Shown here: one piece after another, positions 53,086-62,118 of the stretch
Position numbering within the stretch: the stretch's first letter is position 1
Layout: every line of letters begins with the position of its first letter
Source: Actinomyces graevenitzii C83
GTDB taxonomy: Bacteria > Actinomycetota > Actinomycetes > Actinomycetales > Actinomycetaceae
Assembly (NCBI RefSeq): GCF_000239695.1
Contig: NZ_JH470340.1
Coordinates: forward strand, 26,119-90,118
Direction: 5' to 3'
DNA: 64,000 nucleotides
Program-made: the position numbers and the translations under genes
Notes under the pieces: model-generated
Database searches by the model: none
What the model saw: only the letters and a program-made list of their open reading frames with translations
Told to the model about the DNA's origin: nothing

Positions 53086-53101
53086 TGGAACGAGGAATTA
53101 G

Positions 53102-54952
53102 ATGATCTACCGCAGTGCCACATCCACTATGGGCCGCAATATGGCCGGTGCTCGCGCACTTTGGCGCGCCACCGGGGTCAAAGACTCTGACTTTGGCAAG
53201 CCCATTATTGCCATCGCCAACTCCTTCACCCAGTTCGTGCCCGGACACGTAGGCCTACGCGACGTCGGCAAAATCGTGGCTGAGCAGATCGAAGCAGCCG
53301 GCGGTATTGCCAAGGAATTCAACACCATCGCTATCGACGACGGTATCGCCATGGGCCACGAGGGCATGCTCTACTCGCTGCCCAGCCGTGAACTGATCGC
53401 TGACAGTGTGGAGTACATGGTGCGCGCCCACTGCGCTGACGCCCTAGTGTGTATCTCCAACTGCGACAAGATCACCCCCGGCATGTTGATGGCCTCGCTG
53501 CGCCTAAACATTCCCACCATTTTTGTCTCTGGTGGGCCGATGGAGTCGGGTAAGAGCTACATTGACGGCCAGATCCGTAAACTGGATCTGATTGACGCCA
53601 TGATGGACGCCGCCGATCCTACTGTTTCGGACGAAACCATTAGCGCTATTGAACGCGCCGCTTGCCCCACCTGCGGTTCCTGCTCAGGTATGTTCACCGC
53701 TAACTCCATGAACTGCCTGACCGAGGCGCTGGGCTTGTCGCTGCCCACCAACGGCTCGCTGCTGGCCACCCACGCCGACCGTAAAGCCCTATTTGAGCAG
53801 GCCGGCCGCCAGATCGTGAAGATCACCAAGGCCTACTATGAGCAGGATCAGGCCCACCTGGCCCCACGCGCCATTGCCACCAAGGCCGCCTTTGAAAACG
53901 CCATGAGCCTAGACATTGCCATGGGTGGCTCCACCAACACGGTGCTACACCTGCTGGCTGCCGCCCAGGAAGCCGAGGTTGACTTCCACATGGCCGACAT
54001 TGATCGCCTCTCGCGCCAGGTGCCGCACCTGTGCAAGGTGGCCCCCTCCACCAACCTGTACCACATGGAAGATGTGCACCGCGCCGGCGGCATTATGGGC
54101 ATCCTAGGTGAGCTAGACCGAGCCGGGCTGCTACACACTGACACCACCACCGTGCTAGACACCACCTTGGGTCAGCAGCTGGAAACCTACGACATTATGC
54201 GCCACCCCAGCGAGCAGGTACGTGAACGCTACCTAGCCGCCCCCGGCGGCGAGCGCACCACCCAGATGTTCTCCCAAGCCAACCGCTTCAGCGAGCTAGA
54301 CACTGACCGGGCCGGCGGCTGCATCCGCGACCTAGAGCACGCCTATTCTCGCGACGGTGGCCTGGCAGTACTGTTCGGCAATATCGCTGAAAAGGGCTGC
54401 ATTGTTAAAACCGCTGGTGTGGATGCCTCCATCTTGACCTTCACCGGCCCGGCGGTGGTGTTTGAAAGCCAGGAGGACGCCGTCGAAGGCATCCTGGGCG
54501 GCAAGGTTAAAAGCGGCGACGTCGTCATTATTTCCCATGAGGGACCACGCGGCGGCCCGGGTATGCAGGAGATGCTGTACCCCACCACCTACATCAAATC
54601 CATGCACCTGGGTAAGGAATGCGCGCTACTAACTGACGGGCGTTTCTCCGGCGGTACCAGCGGCCTGAGCATTGGGCACGTCTCGCCTGAGGCGGCTGCT
54701 GGCGGCCTGATTGGTTTGGTGCGCAGCGGCGACGTGATTGAGATTGATATTCCGGCCCGCTCTATCCGCGTGGATCTAAGCGAGGCAGAAATCGCCCAGC
54801 GTCGCGCCCAGGAGGAAGCTCGCGGCACTGCCGCCTGGACCCCGCACCACCAGCGTGCTCGCCACGTGTCGGCGGCCCTGCGTGCTTACGCCATGCTGGC
54901 CACCAGCGCAGACCTGGGCGCTGTGCGTGACCGAGCCAAATTAGGGCTATAA
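53102..54952 (+). CDS. ilvD: Dihydroxy-acid dehydratase
   Basis: Iron-sulfur dehydratase of the valine, isoleucine and pantothenate pathways. The 616-residue length equals that of the E. coli enzyme. Cluster and metal ligands are visible in [10 protein letters not shown] (Cys121) and [18 protein letters not shown] (188-205). [18 protein letters not shown] and [20 protein letters not shown] complete the signature. A TTGACT sequence at 53001 could be a -35 element, but no good -10 is found at the right spacing. ilvA follows 88 bases downstream. Confidence 0.97.
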   Translation: MIYRSATSTMGRNMAGARALWRATGVKDSDFGKPIIAIANSFTQFVPGHVGLRDVGKIVAEQIEAAGGIAKEFNTIAIDDGIAMGHEGMLYSLPSRELIADSVEYMVRAHCADALVCISNCDKITPGMLMASLRLNIPTIFVSGGPMESGKSYIDGQIRKLDLIDAMMDAADPTVSDETISAIERAACPTCGSCSGMFTANSMNCLTEALGLSLPTNGSLLATHADRKALFEQAGRQIVKITKAYYEQDQAHLAPRAIATKAAFENAMSLDIAMGGSTNTVLHLLAAAQEAEVDFHMADIDRLSRQVPHLCKVAPSTNLYHMEDVHRAGGIMGILGELDRAGLLHTDTTTVLDTTLGQQLETYDIMRHPSEQVRERYLAAPGGERTTQMFSQANRFSELDTDRAGGCIRDLEHAYSRDGGLAVLFGNIAEKGCIVKTAGVDASILTFTGPAVVFESQEDAVEGILGGKVKSGDVVIISHEGPRGGPGMQEMLYPTTYIKSMHLGKECALLTDGRFSGGTSGLSIGHVSPEAAAGGLIGLVRSGDVIEIDIPARSIRVDLSEAEIAQRRAQEEARGTAAWTPHHQRARHVSAALRAYAMLATSADLGAVRDRAKLGL

Positions 54953-55040
54953 CAGTAGCTATTCATGCGCCACGGTTAGCTGTTTGGCGCAAACAAGCGC
55001 CCCGCTACTTGCGGAGGCGGCGACGTCGAGAGATGGGGAA

Positions 55041-56576
55041 ATGGGCCAAGACGAGCAGAGCTTGTGGAACGGTGGCGACTACCTGCGGGCGGTGCTGCGC
55101 GCACCGGTGTATGAGGTAGCCGAGCACACGCTGCTAGAGCCGATGCCTGCCATTAGTGCGCGAGTGGGGCACCCGGTACTGGTTAAACGTGAAGACCGCC
55201 AGCAGGTGCACTCCTTTAAGATCCGTGGCGCCTATGCGCGTATGCGTCAGCTCGACGCCGCTGCCCGCGCCCGTGGGGTGGTCACGGCCTCGGCCGGTAA
55301 CCACGCCCAGGGGGTGGCGCTGTCTGCACGCACTATGGGGATTACGGCTTCTATTGTGATGCCAGTGATTACCCCGGTGATTAAGGTCAACGCGGTGCGC
55401 GCCTTGGGTGGCCAGGTAATTTTGCATGGCCGTACTTTCGACGACGCCGCCGCGCACGCCCGTCACCTGGCCCAGACTGAGGGGCTTGAGTATATTGCGC
55501 CTTTCGATGACCGCTGGGTGATTGCTGGCCAGGGCACTATTGGCCTGGAGCTGATTCAGCAGGATGCGGCCCTAACCCACGTGTTTGTGCCTGTGGGCGG
55601 TGGCGGTTTAGCTGCCGGTATTGCGGTGGTGATTAAGCAGCTGATGCCGCAGGTGAAGGTGATTGCGGTAGAGCCTGAGGATTCTAGCTGCTTGGGCGCC
55701 GCTATTAAGGCTGGTCAGCCGGTTACTTTGGAGCGAGTTAGTGCCTATGCCGAGGGCGTGGCCGTTAAGCGTGTGGGGGATGAAACTTTCCGCCTGTGCA
55801 GCCGCTACCTGGATGATTTGGTGATTGTTAGCTCCGATGAGATTAGCGCTGCGGTTAAGGACCTGTTTGAGGATGTGCGCGCGGTAGCTGAACCGGCTGG
55901 GGCGGTGGCTTTGGCTGGTCTTAAGGCTTATGCCGACAGTCATGAGTTGCCCGAAGATGCCCGCCTGGCCTGTATTTTGTCGGGCGCTAACTTGAACTTC
56001 CACTCGCTGCGTTACATTTCTGAACGCGCTGAGCTGGGTGAACGCCGTGAAGCCCTGCTGGGGGTAACTATCCCTGAACGTCAGGGCGAATACCTGCGTT
56101 TTTGCAAGCTGATTGGGGATCGGGCGGTTACTGAGTTTAACTACCGCGTGGCCGGGGAAAAGGCCCATATTTTTGTGGGTTTGGCGCTTAGCGGGGGCGA
56201 CGCCGAACGTGGGCAGATCCTTAAGCTGCTGCGTGGGGGTGGCTATGAGGTGGTTGACCTAACTGAGGATGAGATCGCCAAGCAGCATGTGCGCTACATG
56301 GTGGGTGGTCGCCCACAGCGTGAACTGCGTGAATCGGTGTTTGCTTTTGAATTCCCTGAGGCTCCTGGGGCGCTGCGCGACTTCCTAGTGCAGTTGGGGA
56401 CGCGCTGGAATATCACCTTGTTCCATTACCGCTCTTACGGTACCGATTATGGGCGTGTACTGGTGGCGTTCGAGAACGTGGCTGGCGATGAATTGTTTGC
56501 CCAGCATGTGCAAGATCTGGGCTATGAGTGTCATGAAGTTACTGATTCGCCCGCATACAAGCACTTCCTGGCTTAA
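55041..56576 (+). CDS. ilvA: Threonine ammonia-lyase (biosynthetic threonine deaminase)
   Basis: PLP enzyme that makes 2-oxobutanoate, the first step to isoleucine. The PLP Lys is in QVHSFKIRGA (Lys60); the phosphate-binding Gly loop is VPVGGGGLAAGI; two C-terminal ACT-like regulatory units (about 335-420 and 430-511) mark the biosynthetic, isoleucine-inhibited type. I chose the ATG at 55041 (GAGAG 8 bases upstream), giving 511 residues, near the 514 of E. coli; a TTG 19 codons earlier lacks a ribosome-binding site. ilvD precedes it, forming a branched-chain amino acid pair. Confidence 0.93.
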   Translation: MGQDEQSLWNGGDYLRAVLRAPVYEVAEHTLLEPMPAISARVGHPVLVKREDRQQVHSFKIRGAYARMRQLDAAARARGVVTASAGNHAQGVALSARTMGITASIVMPVITPVIKVNAVRALGGQVILHGRTFDDAAAHARHLAQTEGLEYIAPFDDRWVIAGQGTIGLELIQQDAALTHVFVPVGGGGLAAGIAVVIKQLMPQVKVIAVEPEDSSCLGAAIKAGQPVTLERVSAYAEGVAVKRVGDETFRLCSRYLDDLVIVSSDEISAAVKDLFEDVRAVAEPAGAVALAGLKAYADSHELPEDARLACILSGANLNFHSLRYISERAELGERREALLGVTIPERQGEYLRFCKLIGDRAVTEFNYRVAGEKAHIFVGLALSGGDAERGQILKLLRGGGYEVVDLTEDEIAKQHVRYMVGGRPQRELRESVFAFEFPEAPGALRDFLVQLGTRWNITLFHYRSYGTDYGRVLVAFENVAGDELFAQHVQDLGYECHEVTDSPAYKHFLA

Positions 56577-56600
56577 AAACTAGCCAGTTGCAGCCTAGCC

Positions 56601-56633
56601 GTGGGCCGGCCCTTTTCGGGCCGGCCCACTTTT
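56601..56633 (+). terminator. Rho-independent terminator after ilvA
   Basis: A 12-base-pair perfect stem (56601-56612 with 56618-56629), loop TTTTC, then TTTT. Confidence 0.93.
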
Positions 56634-56795
56634 AATTGCGCAGCTTGCAGTGATACCTGTCCAATTTGCGGCAGCCTAGCCCAAACCTGCATCCGCACAG
56701 CGCATATGAGAAGTGACTCAGTGTCTACTGGGTAAAGGTCTTATACCTCTAGAATGAAGTTAGGGCAGCACCCCCATGCTGTCGCTTTATACCCA

Positions 56796-56818
56796 GAGGG
56801 GTTGTTTCCTTACCCCTC
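56796..56818 (+). promoter_or_regulatory. Hairpin in the leader of the Tat-exported protein gene
   Basis: GAGGGG and CCCCTC, perfect 6-base arms with an 11-base loop, 28 bases before the ATG. A TAGAAT (-10 like) lies at 56750-56755 and AGGT-CTTAT-ACCT at 56737-56749 forms a small inverted repeat just before it. The remaining 56634-56736 holds nothing I can support. Confidence 0.3.
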
Positions 56819-56846
56819 GTTCCCAGTGGTCCCAGGAGAACTGAAT

Positions 56847-57989
56847 ATGTCTGTCCCCTCCTCGCTTAGCGGCGCGAGCACTTCCCGCCGCACCTTGATG
56901 AAAGGCGCAGCTTGGGCTGTGCCCGCAGTGACCGTAACTGCACCCGCATTGGCTGCCAGCATGTCTAGCTGCATCAGCAGCGAAGTTGCCGATGACATTG
57001 AAAAGATTTTTGCTGCCCACAAAGCTAACCCCGCCAAGTACCCGGGACAGAACGCTATGGCTGGCGCCGTGCTGGAGGGCTGGATGGCTGCCCCCGGTAG
57101 TATTGCCGGTGAGCTAGCCAACCCCTCCTTCTTTAAGCTGCGTAACAAGGGATCTAAGACTTTCCAGTTCAGCAAGTACCCGCTGAACTTCGAGTTTGGG
57201 GTTATGAACGTAGCTACCTCACCGGCTATGAACAACACCCTGGCGGGTAGCACGGTAGGTAACATTATTAAAGTTAATGTTAAGAACCCCTGGCAGCCGG
57301 CTGCCGCCACTGCAGACTATGTCAACAGCTGCGCGCGTCGTCGGGATCTAAACATCTCTACCTCATACGGAACCTTCTATAACGTTGGTACCGGTAAGCG
57401 CATCCCGGGTATTAGCGGCGAAAACGACTTCACCTGCGCCACCGACTCGCACGGCACCCACTACGACATCATCCTGCACTACAACCGAGACCTGGCTCCC
57501 AATGCCATTGCGGAGGCTGCCAACTACCAGCTGCGTAGTGGTCTAACCACGGTTGGTAAGCGTATTTACGTGGCTCTGGGCGCCCGCGTGTTGGGGTTTG
57601 TGCCCCCGCAGTGGGATGACGTGGTGGCTTTCGCTAAGGCCCAGGATCCGCGCTGGACCAATGAGGACGACATCCGTGCCTGCTACTGGGCTGCTTACCA
57701 GGCCCGCGTAAAGCGTTGGAACACCACCAAGCTGGCTAACGGCTCCACCGAGGCCCTGGCTGGCGCCGTCCTGAAGTACACCGGTTGGGCTAAGGGCCTC
57801 AACGGCGTGTTCAAGGACCTGGAGCCGGGTGAGTGGATCTGGTCGCACGAAACCGGTAACTACCTCACCGCTGGTTCGGAAGGTAACACCCCGCACCTGG
57901 GCACCGTCGTCGGCGACGACATCCAGTTCTGGCGCGGCAGGGTGGGCTCGCCGCAGGTTAACCTGCAAAACCGCGACGGTGTGTTCTAA
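56847..57989 (+). CDS. Tat-exported protein of unknown function
   Basis: 380-residue protein that I do not recognise beyond its export signal. The N-terminus has twin arginines in STSRRTLMKG, then a hydrophobic stretch (AAWAVPAVTVTAPALA) and a likely cleavage after ALAAS, a Tat signal of actinomycete type. The mature part has no membrane anchor or LPxTG sequence, three Cys in total, and a C-terminal section with several Trp residues (AKGLNGVF, EPGEWIWSHETGNYLT). The ATG at 56847 has AGGAGA 7 bases upstream. A six-copy 14-base tandem repeat begins at its stop codon, and the propeller protein follows after 128 bases. Confidence 0.8.
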   Translation: MSVPSSLSGASTSRRTLMKGAAWAVPAVTVTAPALAASMSSCISSEVADDIEKIFAAHKANPAKYPGQNAMAGAVLEGWMAAPGSIAGELANPSFFKLRNKGSKTFQFSKYPLNFEFGVMNVATSPAMNNTLAGSTVGNIIKVNVKNPWQPAAATADYVNSCARRRDLNISTSYGTFYNVGTGKRIPGISGENDFTCATDSHGTHYDIILHYNRDLAPNAIAEAANYQLRSGLTTVGKRIYVALGARVLGFVPPQWDDVVAFAKAQDPRWTNEDDIRACYWAAYQARVKRWNTTKLANGSTEALAGAVLKYTGWAKGLNGVFKDLEPGEWIWSHETGNYLTAGSEGNTPHLGTVVGDDIQFWRGRVGSPQVNLQNRDGVF

Positions 57990-58069
57990 ACGGAGTGTTC
58001 TAAGCCGCGTGCTCTAAACGGAGTTCTCTAGGCGGCATGCTCTAAGCAAGTTGCTCTAAAGCGCGCTTT
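57986..58069 (+). repeat. 14-base tandem repeat, six copies
   Basis: CTAA or CTAG recurs at 57986, 58000, 58014, 58028, 58042 and 58056, exactly 14 bases apart. The approximate unit is CTAAGCGGAGTGCT, degenerate in later copies. The array starts at the stop codon of the Tat-exported protein (TAA, 57987-57989) and fills most of the gap to the next gene. Confidence 0.85.
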
Positions 58070-58117
58070 AGATCCCAAATTTTAGGGGCAGGCAGGGCCA
58101 GTTTTAGGATTTGACTC

Positions 58118-60757
58118 ATGCCGGTTAGCTACAACGCCCAACAAAATCCCTATCTAGGGATTAACAGCCTGGCCACCATGCATGGTGACGCCCAATCTTC
58201 GGACGCCACCCCATTTGCTGGTCCAGGCGATCCGGGCGTGGGTGGAAGCTGGAAAGTCACTTTCACTAACCACTGGGCTGCCTGCCCCACTATTTTGGCT
58301 GGCCAAGACGGCTACATTCAGGCCCTAATGACACAGTTTTTGGGTTCTGACGCCAAACTACGCAAACCCAAACTAGCCATTATTGAACCAGCCAGTGGCG
58401 CGCAGCTAGGGGCTATTGAGATCCCCACCGGGGCGCTACTCGGCGGGGTGTACGCCTATCTGGACGCCGACTCTAACCTGGTGATGGTGGATGGCACCAA
58501 CGCCCTCACCTGGATTTCCCACAGTCAAGACGGCATGAAAGTGTGGGTGTCGCGGCGCATTGACCTAACCGACGCCATGAAACTTGAACCCAAGGATCAC
58601 GTGGTGGGGATCGTACCCGACTGGCACGGACGCATCTGGGTGGCTTCAGAGCGCGGCGTCGTCGGCCTAATTGACCCTAAACGCAACGTGGTGCGCCTGA
58701 CCAAACTGCAGCAATACTCGCCCGCAGAGCGCATCGACAACTCTATTTCCGCATGTCCCCAGGGGGTAAGCATTATTACCAGCCACGGTATCTATATGCT
58801 GGGCGCTGACGCCTCCACCTCCAAGCCGCGCATCATCTGGAGCCACAGCTATGACCGGGGCACTAAGCAAAAACCCGGGCAGCTTTCGCACGGCTCAGGG
58901 GCCACAGCCACTTTCTTTGGGCCTAACGGCTCGGACTATGTGATGCTTTCGGATAATGGGGATCGGCAAGAAAAACTCATTGTGTACCGCAGCGCCGACG
59001 GCAGCGCAGTGGGGGAGGGGCCGCTGTTTACCCCGGGTGCTTCGGGCACGGAAAACTCCATGATTGGCGTGCAAAACTCGATAGTGGGGGCCTGCACTTT
59101 CGGCTACCCCTATGTGCAGTATCCCGACACTAAGCCCGCCTACCGCGCCCAGGTGGCGCCGGGTATGGAACGCTGGGATGTTAACGACGACGCCTCGGGT
59201 ATCACCCTGAAATGGCGTAATAACGGGATTTACTCGGCGGCAGTGCCGCGCCTGTCTACTGTCGATAACCTCATTTACACCTGTGAACGCCCGCGTGGAC
59301 CGGCTGGGGTGCTCACTGGCCCGGTGGTTTATGCCTGCGCGATTGATATGGATAGTGGTCGCGTGGTGCATCGCCAGCGTTTGCCGCGCCTGGCTAACCT
59401 TCTGGCTGGTGGCGACCCTTCCCAGATGGTGGGGGTGATTGATAAGCATGGTGTGTGGTGGCAGGGCACTATTGGGGGTATTTACCGCATTTCTCGCCAC
59501 GGCGACGGCGTAAGTGGGGTGCAGGGGGCCAGCTCACTGCCGCTAGGGGCGGCTTTTGGGTCGGTTAGCGATGCGCTAGGGGCTGCGGGCGACGGCGTAA
59601 CCGGCGCGGTAGGGGCTGCGGGCGACGGCGTAACTGGCGCCGTTGGTGTAGCTGGTGACGCCGTAGGGTCGACGGTTGGCGCGGTTGGTGAGGCTGGAGC
59701 TGGCCTGGCTGCCGATGCTGTGGGCGCGCTTGGTGGCGTCAGTGCGGTTAGCGGCGGGACCGGAAAAGTTGCTGGAAAAGTGGCCGGAGCCGCGAAGCTA
59801 GACGGTGACCAGTTTTTGTCGGCGAGCCGAGTGCTGGTGGGCCTGGTGCAGGGGCGCGGGCACGAGGGACTTGGGCATGGGCAACTGGGCCATGGCGGTC
59901 TTGGGGGCGGAGAACTTGGGGCTGGAGGGCTTGAGACGGCCGCGAAAATTGCCGACGGCGTCGTCAACCCAACTGCCGCAGCTCAAGGCGCCGCAAATCA
60001 AGGCGCACTGCCCGGCAACAGCGAGGCCCTAAGCGCGGGCGGGGCTAATGCGGTGAGCGTGGAGGCGCTGTTAGCCGAAGGGATCGTGTCCCAATGTGCC
60101 AAATGTCCGCCTTCAGCCGCCCTTATGGGCACATTCGGCGAGGCCTCAGTGAGCTTGCGGCTGATCAGCGCGGATACGAGCATGGTTGTGCCCAAGGAAC
60201 GCGGTCGCTCAGCTAAATTCACCAATATGCCCAAGGCCTTAACCATTATTAACGATGGTAATGCCGCTTGGAAGGCGGGGACTGAGTTTACTGTGCGCAG
60301 CAGGCGCCTAAACAATTTAGGGCAGTCGTTAAGCAATAAAAATATTGCTAAAGAATACTATTTTAAGGCTGAGGTGGCTCCTGCGCGCGGGACGGGCGTT
60401 AGCCCGGACCAGTCCGCCACCCAACCCCAGTCCGTCACCCCGGCTGCAGTGGGACCTGGGCGCGGGGATGGCGGCCAGAAAGACGCTGATCGAAGCGATG
60501 GCGCCGTGAAAGCTGCTGACTTGGAAGATGCCGGCCTGAAATTTGTGCGCCAAGAAGGGCATGATTCCATTTTGGCGCTCACCGCCGACCTAGCAGCAGG
60601 TAAAGCCATAACCGTGAACCTGTCCTGGAAGGTGCTGCGCGGCGCGGTGGAGCGGCCTAACGAGAAGTACCAGATCTTGGCGCTCAAGACGGTTGACGCA
60701 GATAAAAGCAGTTTCTTCCAGGCCCAATCGCCGGAAGTGCTAGCCACCAAGGGCTAA
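58118..60757 (+). CDS. Large propeller/repeat protein of unknown function
   Basis: 879-residue protein that I do not recognise. Residues 40-465 have the alternating strand and WVASERGVVGLIDP or GGIYRISRHG type turns of a beta-propeller. Residues 480-550 are 11-residue repeats (GAAGDGVTGAV twice, then variants), followed by a Gly/His/Leu stretch (GLGHGQLGHGGLGGGELGAG) and a C-terminal beta-rich part with CAKCP and ADTSMVVPKERGRSAKF. No signal peptide or membrane segment is visible at the chosen ATG (AGGA 8 bases upstream), so it appears cytoplasmic, unless export is unconventional. It follows the Tat-exported protein and may act with it. Confidence 0.75.
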   Translation: MPVSYNAQQNPYLGINSLATMHGDAQSSDATPFAGPGDPGVGGSWKVTFTNHWAACPTILAGQDGYIQALMTQFLGSDAKLRKPKLAIIEPASGAQLGAIEIPTGALLGGVYAYLDADSNLVMVDGTNALTWISHSQDGMKVWVSRRIDLTDAMKLEPKDHVVGIVPDWHGRIWVASERGVVGLIDPKRNVVRLTKLQQYSPAERIDNSISACPQGVSIITSHGIYMLGADASTSKPRIIWSHSYDRGTKQKPGQLSHGSGATATFFGPNGSDYVMLSDNGDRQEKLIVYRSADGSAVGEGPLFTPGASGTENSMIGVQNSIVGACTFGYPYVQYPDTKPAYRAQVAPGMERWDVNDDASGITLKWRNNGIYSAAVPRLSTVDNLIYTCERPRGPAGVLTGPVVYACAIDMDSGRVVHRQRLPRLANLLAGGDPSQMVGVIDKHGVWWQGTIGGIYRISRHGDGVSGVQGASSLPLGAAFGSVSDALGAAGDGVTGAVGAAGDGVTGAVGVAGDAVGSTVGAVGEAGAGLAADAVGALGGVSAVSGGTGKVAGKVAGAAKLDGDQFLSASRVLVGLVQGRGHEGLGHGQLGHGGLGGGELGAGGLETAAKIADGVVNPTAAAQGAANQGALPGNSEALSAGGANAVSVEALLAEGIVSQCAKCPPSAALMGTFGEASVSLRLISADTSMVVPKERGRSAKFTNMPKALTIINDGNAAWKAGTEFTVRSRRLNNLGQSLSNKNIAKEYYFKAEVAPARGTGVSPDQSATQPQSVTPAAVGPGRGDGGQKDADRSDGAVKAADLEDAGLKFVRQEGHDSILALTADLAAGKAITVNLSWKVLRGAVERPNEKYQILALKTVDADKSSFFQAQSPEVLATKG
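59579..59644 (+). repeat. 33-base in-gene tandem repeat
   Basis: GGGGCTGCGGGCGACGGCG starts at 59579 and again at 59612, a 33-base period that encodes the 11-residue GAAGDGVTGAV. Further diverged units follow at the protein level. Copy number could vary between strains. Confidence 0.85.
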
Positions 60758-60933
60758 ATGCCGCGCCGCACGCCCAGCCGCGCGTCTGACTGGCAGGTCT
60801 GCTGGGCTAGTCGGCCGCACCATGCGCTGGGCCAGGATCTGCCGACCTGACTGCCCGCTGAGCTGGCACTGCCGTGTCAGGCCGTGCCGCGTGCTCGGCT
60901 GCGCGTTACTGTGCGCTGCGAGGCTGGGCGGCG

Positions 60934-61905
60934 TCAGTGCTCTAGATGCTCGTGGCCGGCGTGACGGGCGGTTTCGAGCTGGAAGGTAGCGTGATCGATT
61001 TCCACCGGGAAATGGTGGGCGGCGCATTCAGACAGGTCATGCACAATCAGGTCGCGTTCGGCAGCGGTGACCTGACCGCCCACCTGCACATGCGCGGTGA
61101 GTACCACCAGCCCCGATGACACGCTGGAAACATGCAGGTCGTGCACGTTTACGACGCCGGGCAGGCAACACATGTGTTGGCGTAGTTCATCCAAATTCAG
61201 CTCGCTAGGGGTGGCTTCCATTAGGATCGCCGTCGAACGCTGTAACAGGTGCAGGGCGCGCGGGGCCATCAGGGCGGCAATGAGCAAGGAGGCGACGGCG
61301 TCGGCCCTATCCCAGCCCGTAGCTAGAGCAACCAGAGCCGCCACAATAACCGCCACCGACCCCAGGGCGTCATTGGCCACCTCCAGGAAGGCGGCGCGCA
61401 TGTTGAGGTTGGCGCCGCGCCCACCAGCCAAAATAGCCAGGCTGACCAGGTTAGCCAGCAGACCAACCACGCCCATAACCAGCATGGGCAGAGGCTGCAG
61501 GGACTGGTTTTCCCACAGTCGCTCAACGGCCTCATAAGCCACGATCAGGCAGATGGCCAGCAACATGCCCGCTTGCAGGGCGGCGGCAATTACCTCCGAG
61601 CGCGCCCAACCCCAGGTGTAGGCGTTGTCGCGCGGCCGCAGGCTCAGGTGGGCTGCCAGCAGGGCAATGACCAATCCGGAGCTGTCCACTGCCATGTGTC
61701 CGGCGTCGGCGGCCAGCGACAGGGAGCCAGAAATATAGGCGGCAACCAGCTCGCCAACAAACACCAAGGCGGTGACCGCCAGCGCGCCAATCAGGCGCTT
61801 GCGTGAAGAAGCGGCGTGGGAGTGGTCGTGGCCGTGGGAATGCGCGGTCTTAACCTGGCCCGGCTGACAGGGGAGTGCGTTAGCTTGCTGGCAGTGAGTG
61901 CTCAC
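60934..61905 (-). CDS. Cation diffusion facilitator (zinc/cobalt-type metal exporter)
   Basis: 323-residue proton-coupled metal exporter of the CzcD type. A His-rich N-terminus (AHSHGHDHSHAASS) precedes six membrane helices. The metal site motifs are SLAADAGHMAVDSSGLVIAL (DAGHMxxD) and EVANDALGSVAVI (a further acidic pair), and the C-terminal domain has VVNVHDLHVSSVSSGLVVLT. A near-symmetric AT-rich element (ATAAAAGG-TTTA-CCTTATAT) lies just upstream of the gene, at 61936-61955, and could be a metal regulator site. The 176 bases after its stop (60758-60933) hold no supported feature. Confidence 0.93.
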   Translation of the reverse strand: MSTHCQQANALPCQPGQVKTAHSHGHDHSHAASSRKRLIGALAVTALVFVGELVAAYISGSLSLAADAGHMAVDSSGLVIALLAAHLSLRPRDNAYTWGWARSEVIAAALQAGMLLAICLIVAYEAVERLWENQSLQPLPMLVMGVVGLLANLVSLAILAGGRGANLNMRAAFLEVANDALGSVAVIVAALVALATGWDRADAVASLLIAALMAPRALHLLQRSTAILMEATPSELNLDELRQHMCCLPGVVNVHDLHVSSVSSGLVVLTAHVQVGGQVTAAERDLIVHDLSECAAHHFPVEIDHATFQLETARHAGHEHLEH

Positions 61906-61960
61906 GCCAGAAATTCTATGACCGCTAGCGACTACATAAAAGGTTTACCTTATATAAGTG

Positions 61961-61988
61961 TTGCGCCGCCCCAAACGGGGCGGCGCAA
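61961..61988. terminator. Perfect hairpin between the CDF gene and the ABC permease gene
   Basis: A 12-base-pair perfect stem (TTGCGCCGCCCC with its complement) and loop AAAC. On the minus strand it is downstream of the permease gene and no T run follows, so it is a plausible but incomplete terminator. Confidence 0.55.
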
Positions 61989-62118
61989 GGCCAGCTTGGT
62001 TTTCGTTCAGCTGCGTTAGCAGCTAAGCAGGCTATCGCTAGCTAGATGGCCAGGCCTCACCTGCGGCGTCGTTAAAAACTGACACTGACTGGATTTAACG
62101 CTGGCAGCTGCGTGGGCC

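Noticed and set aside
54984..55040. TTG start for ilvA
   Set aside because: No ribosome-binding site, and the resulting extra 19 residues are not part of the conserved fold.
58667..59500. Long minus-strand frames opposite the propeller gene
   Set aside because: No motif, no ribosome-binding site, and the plus-strand frame is longer and coherent.
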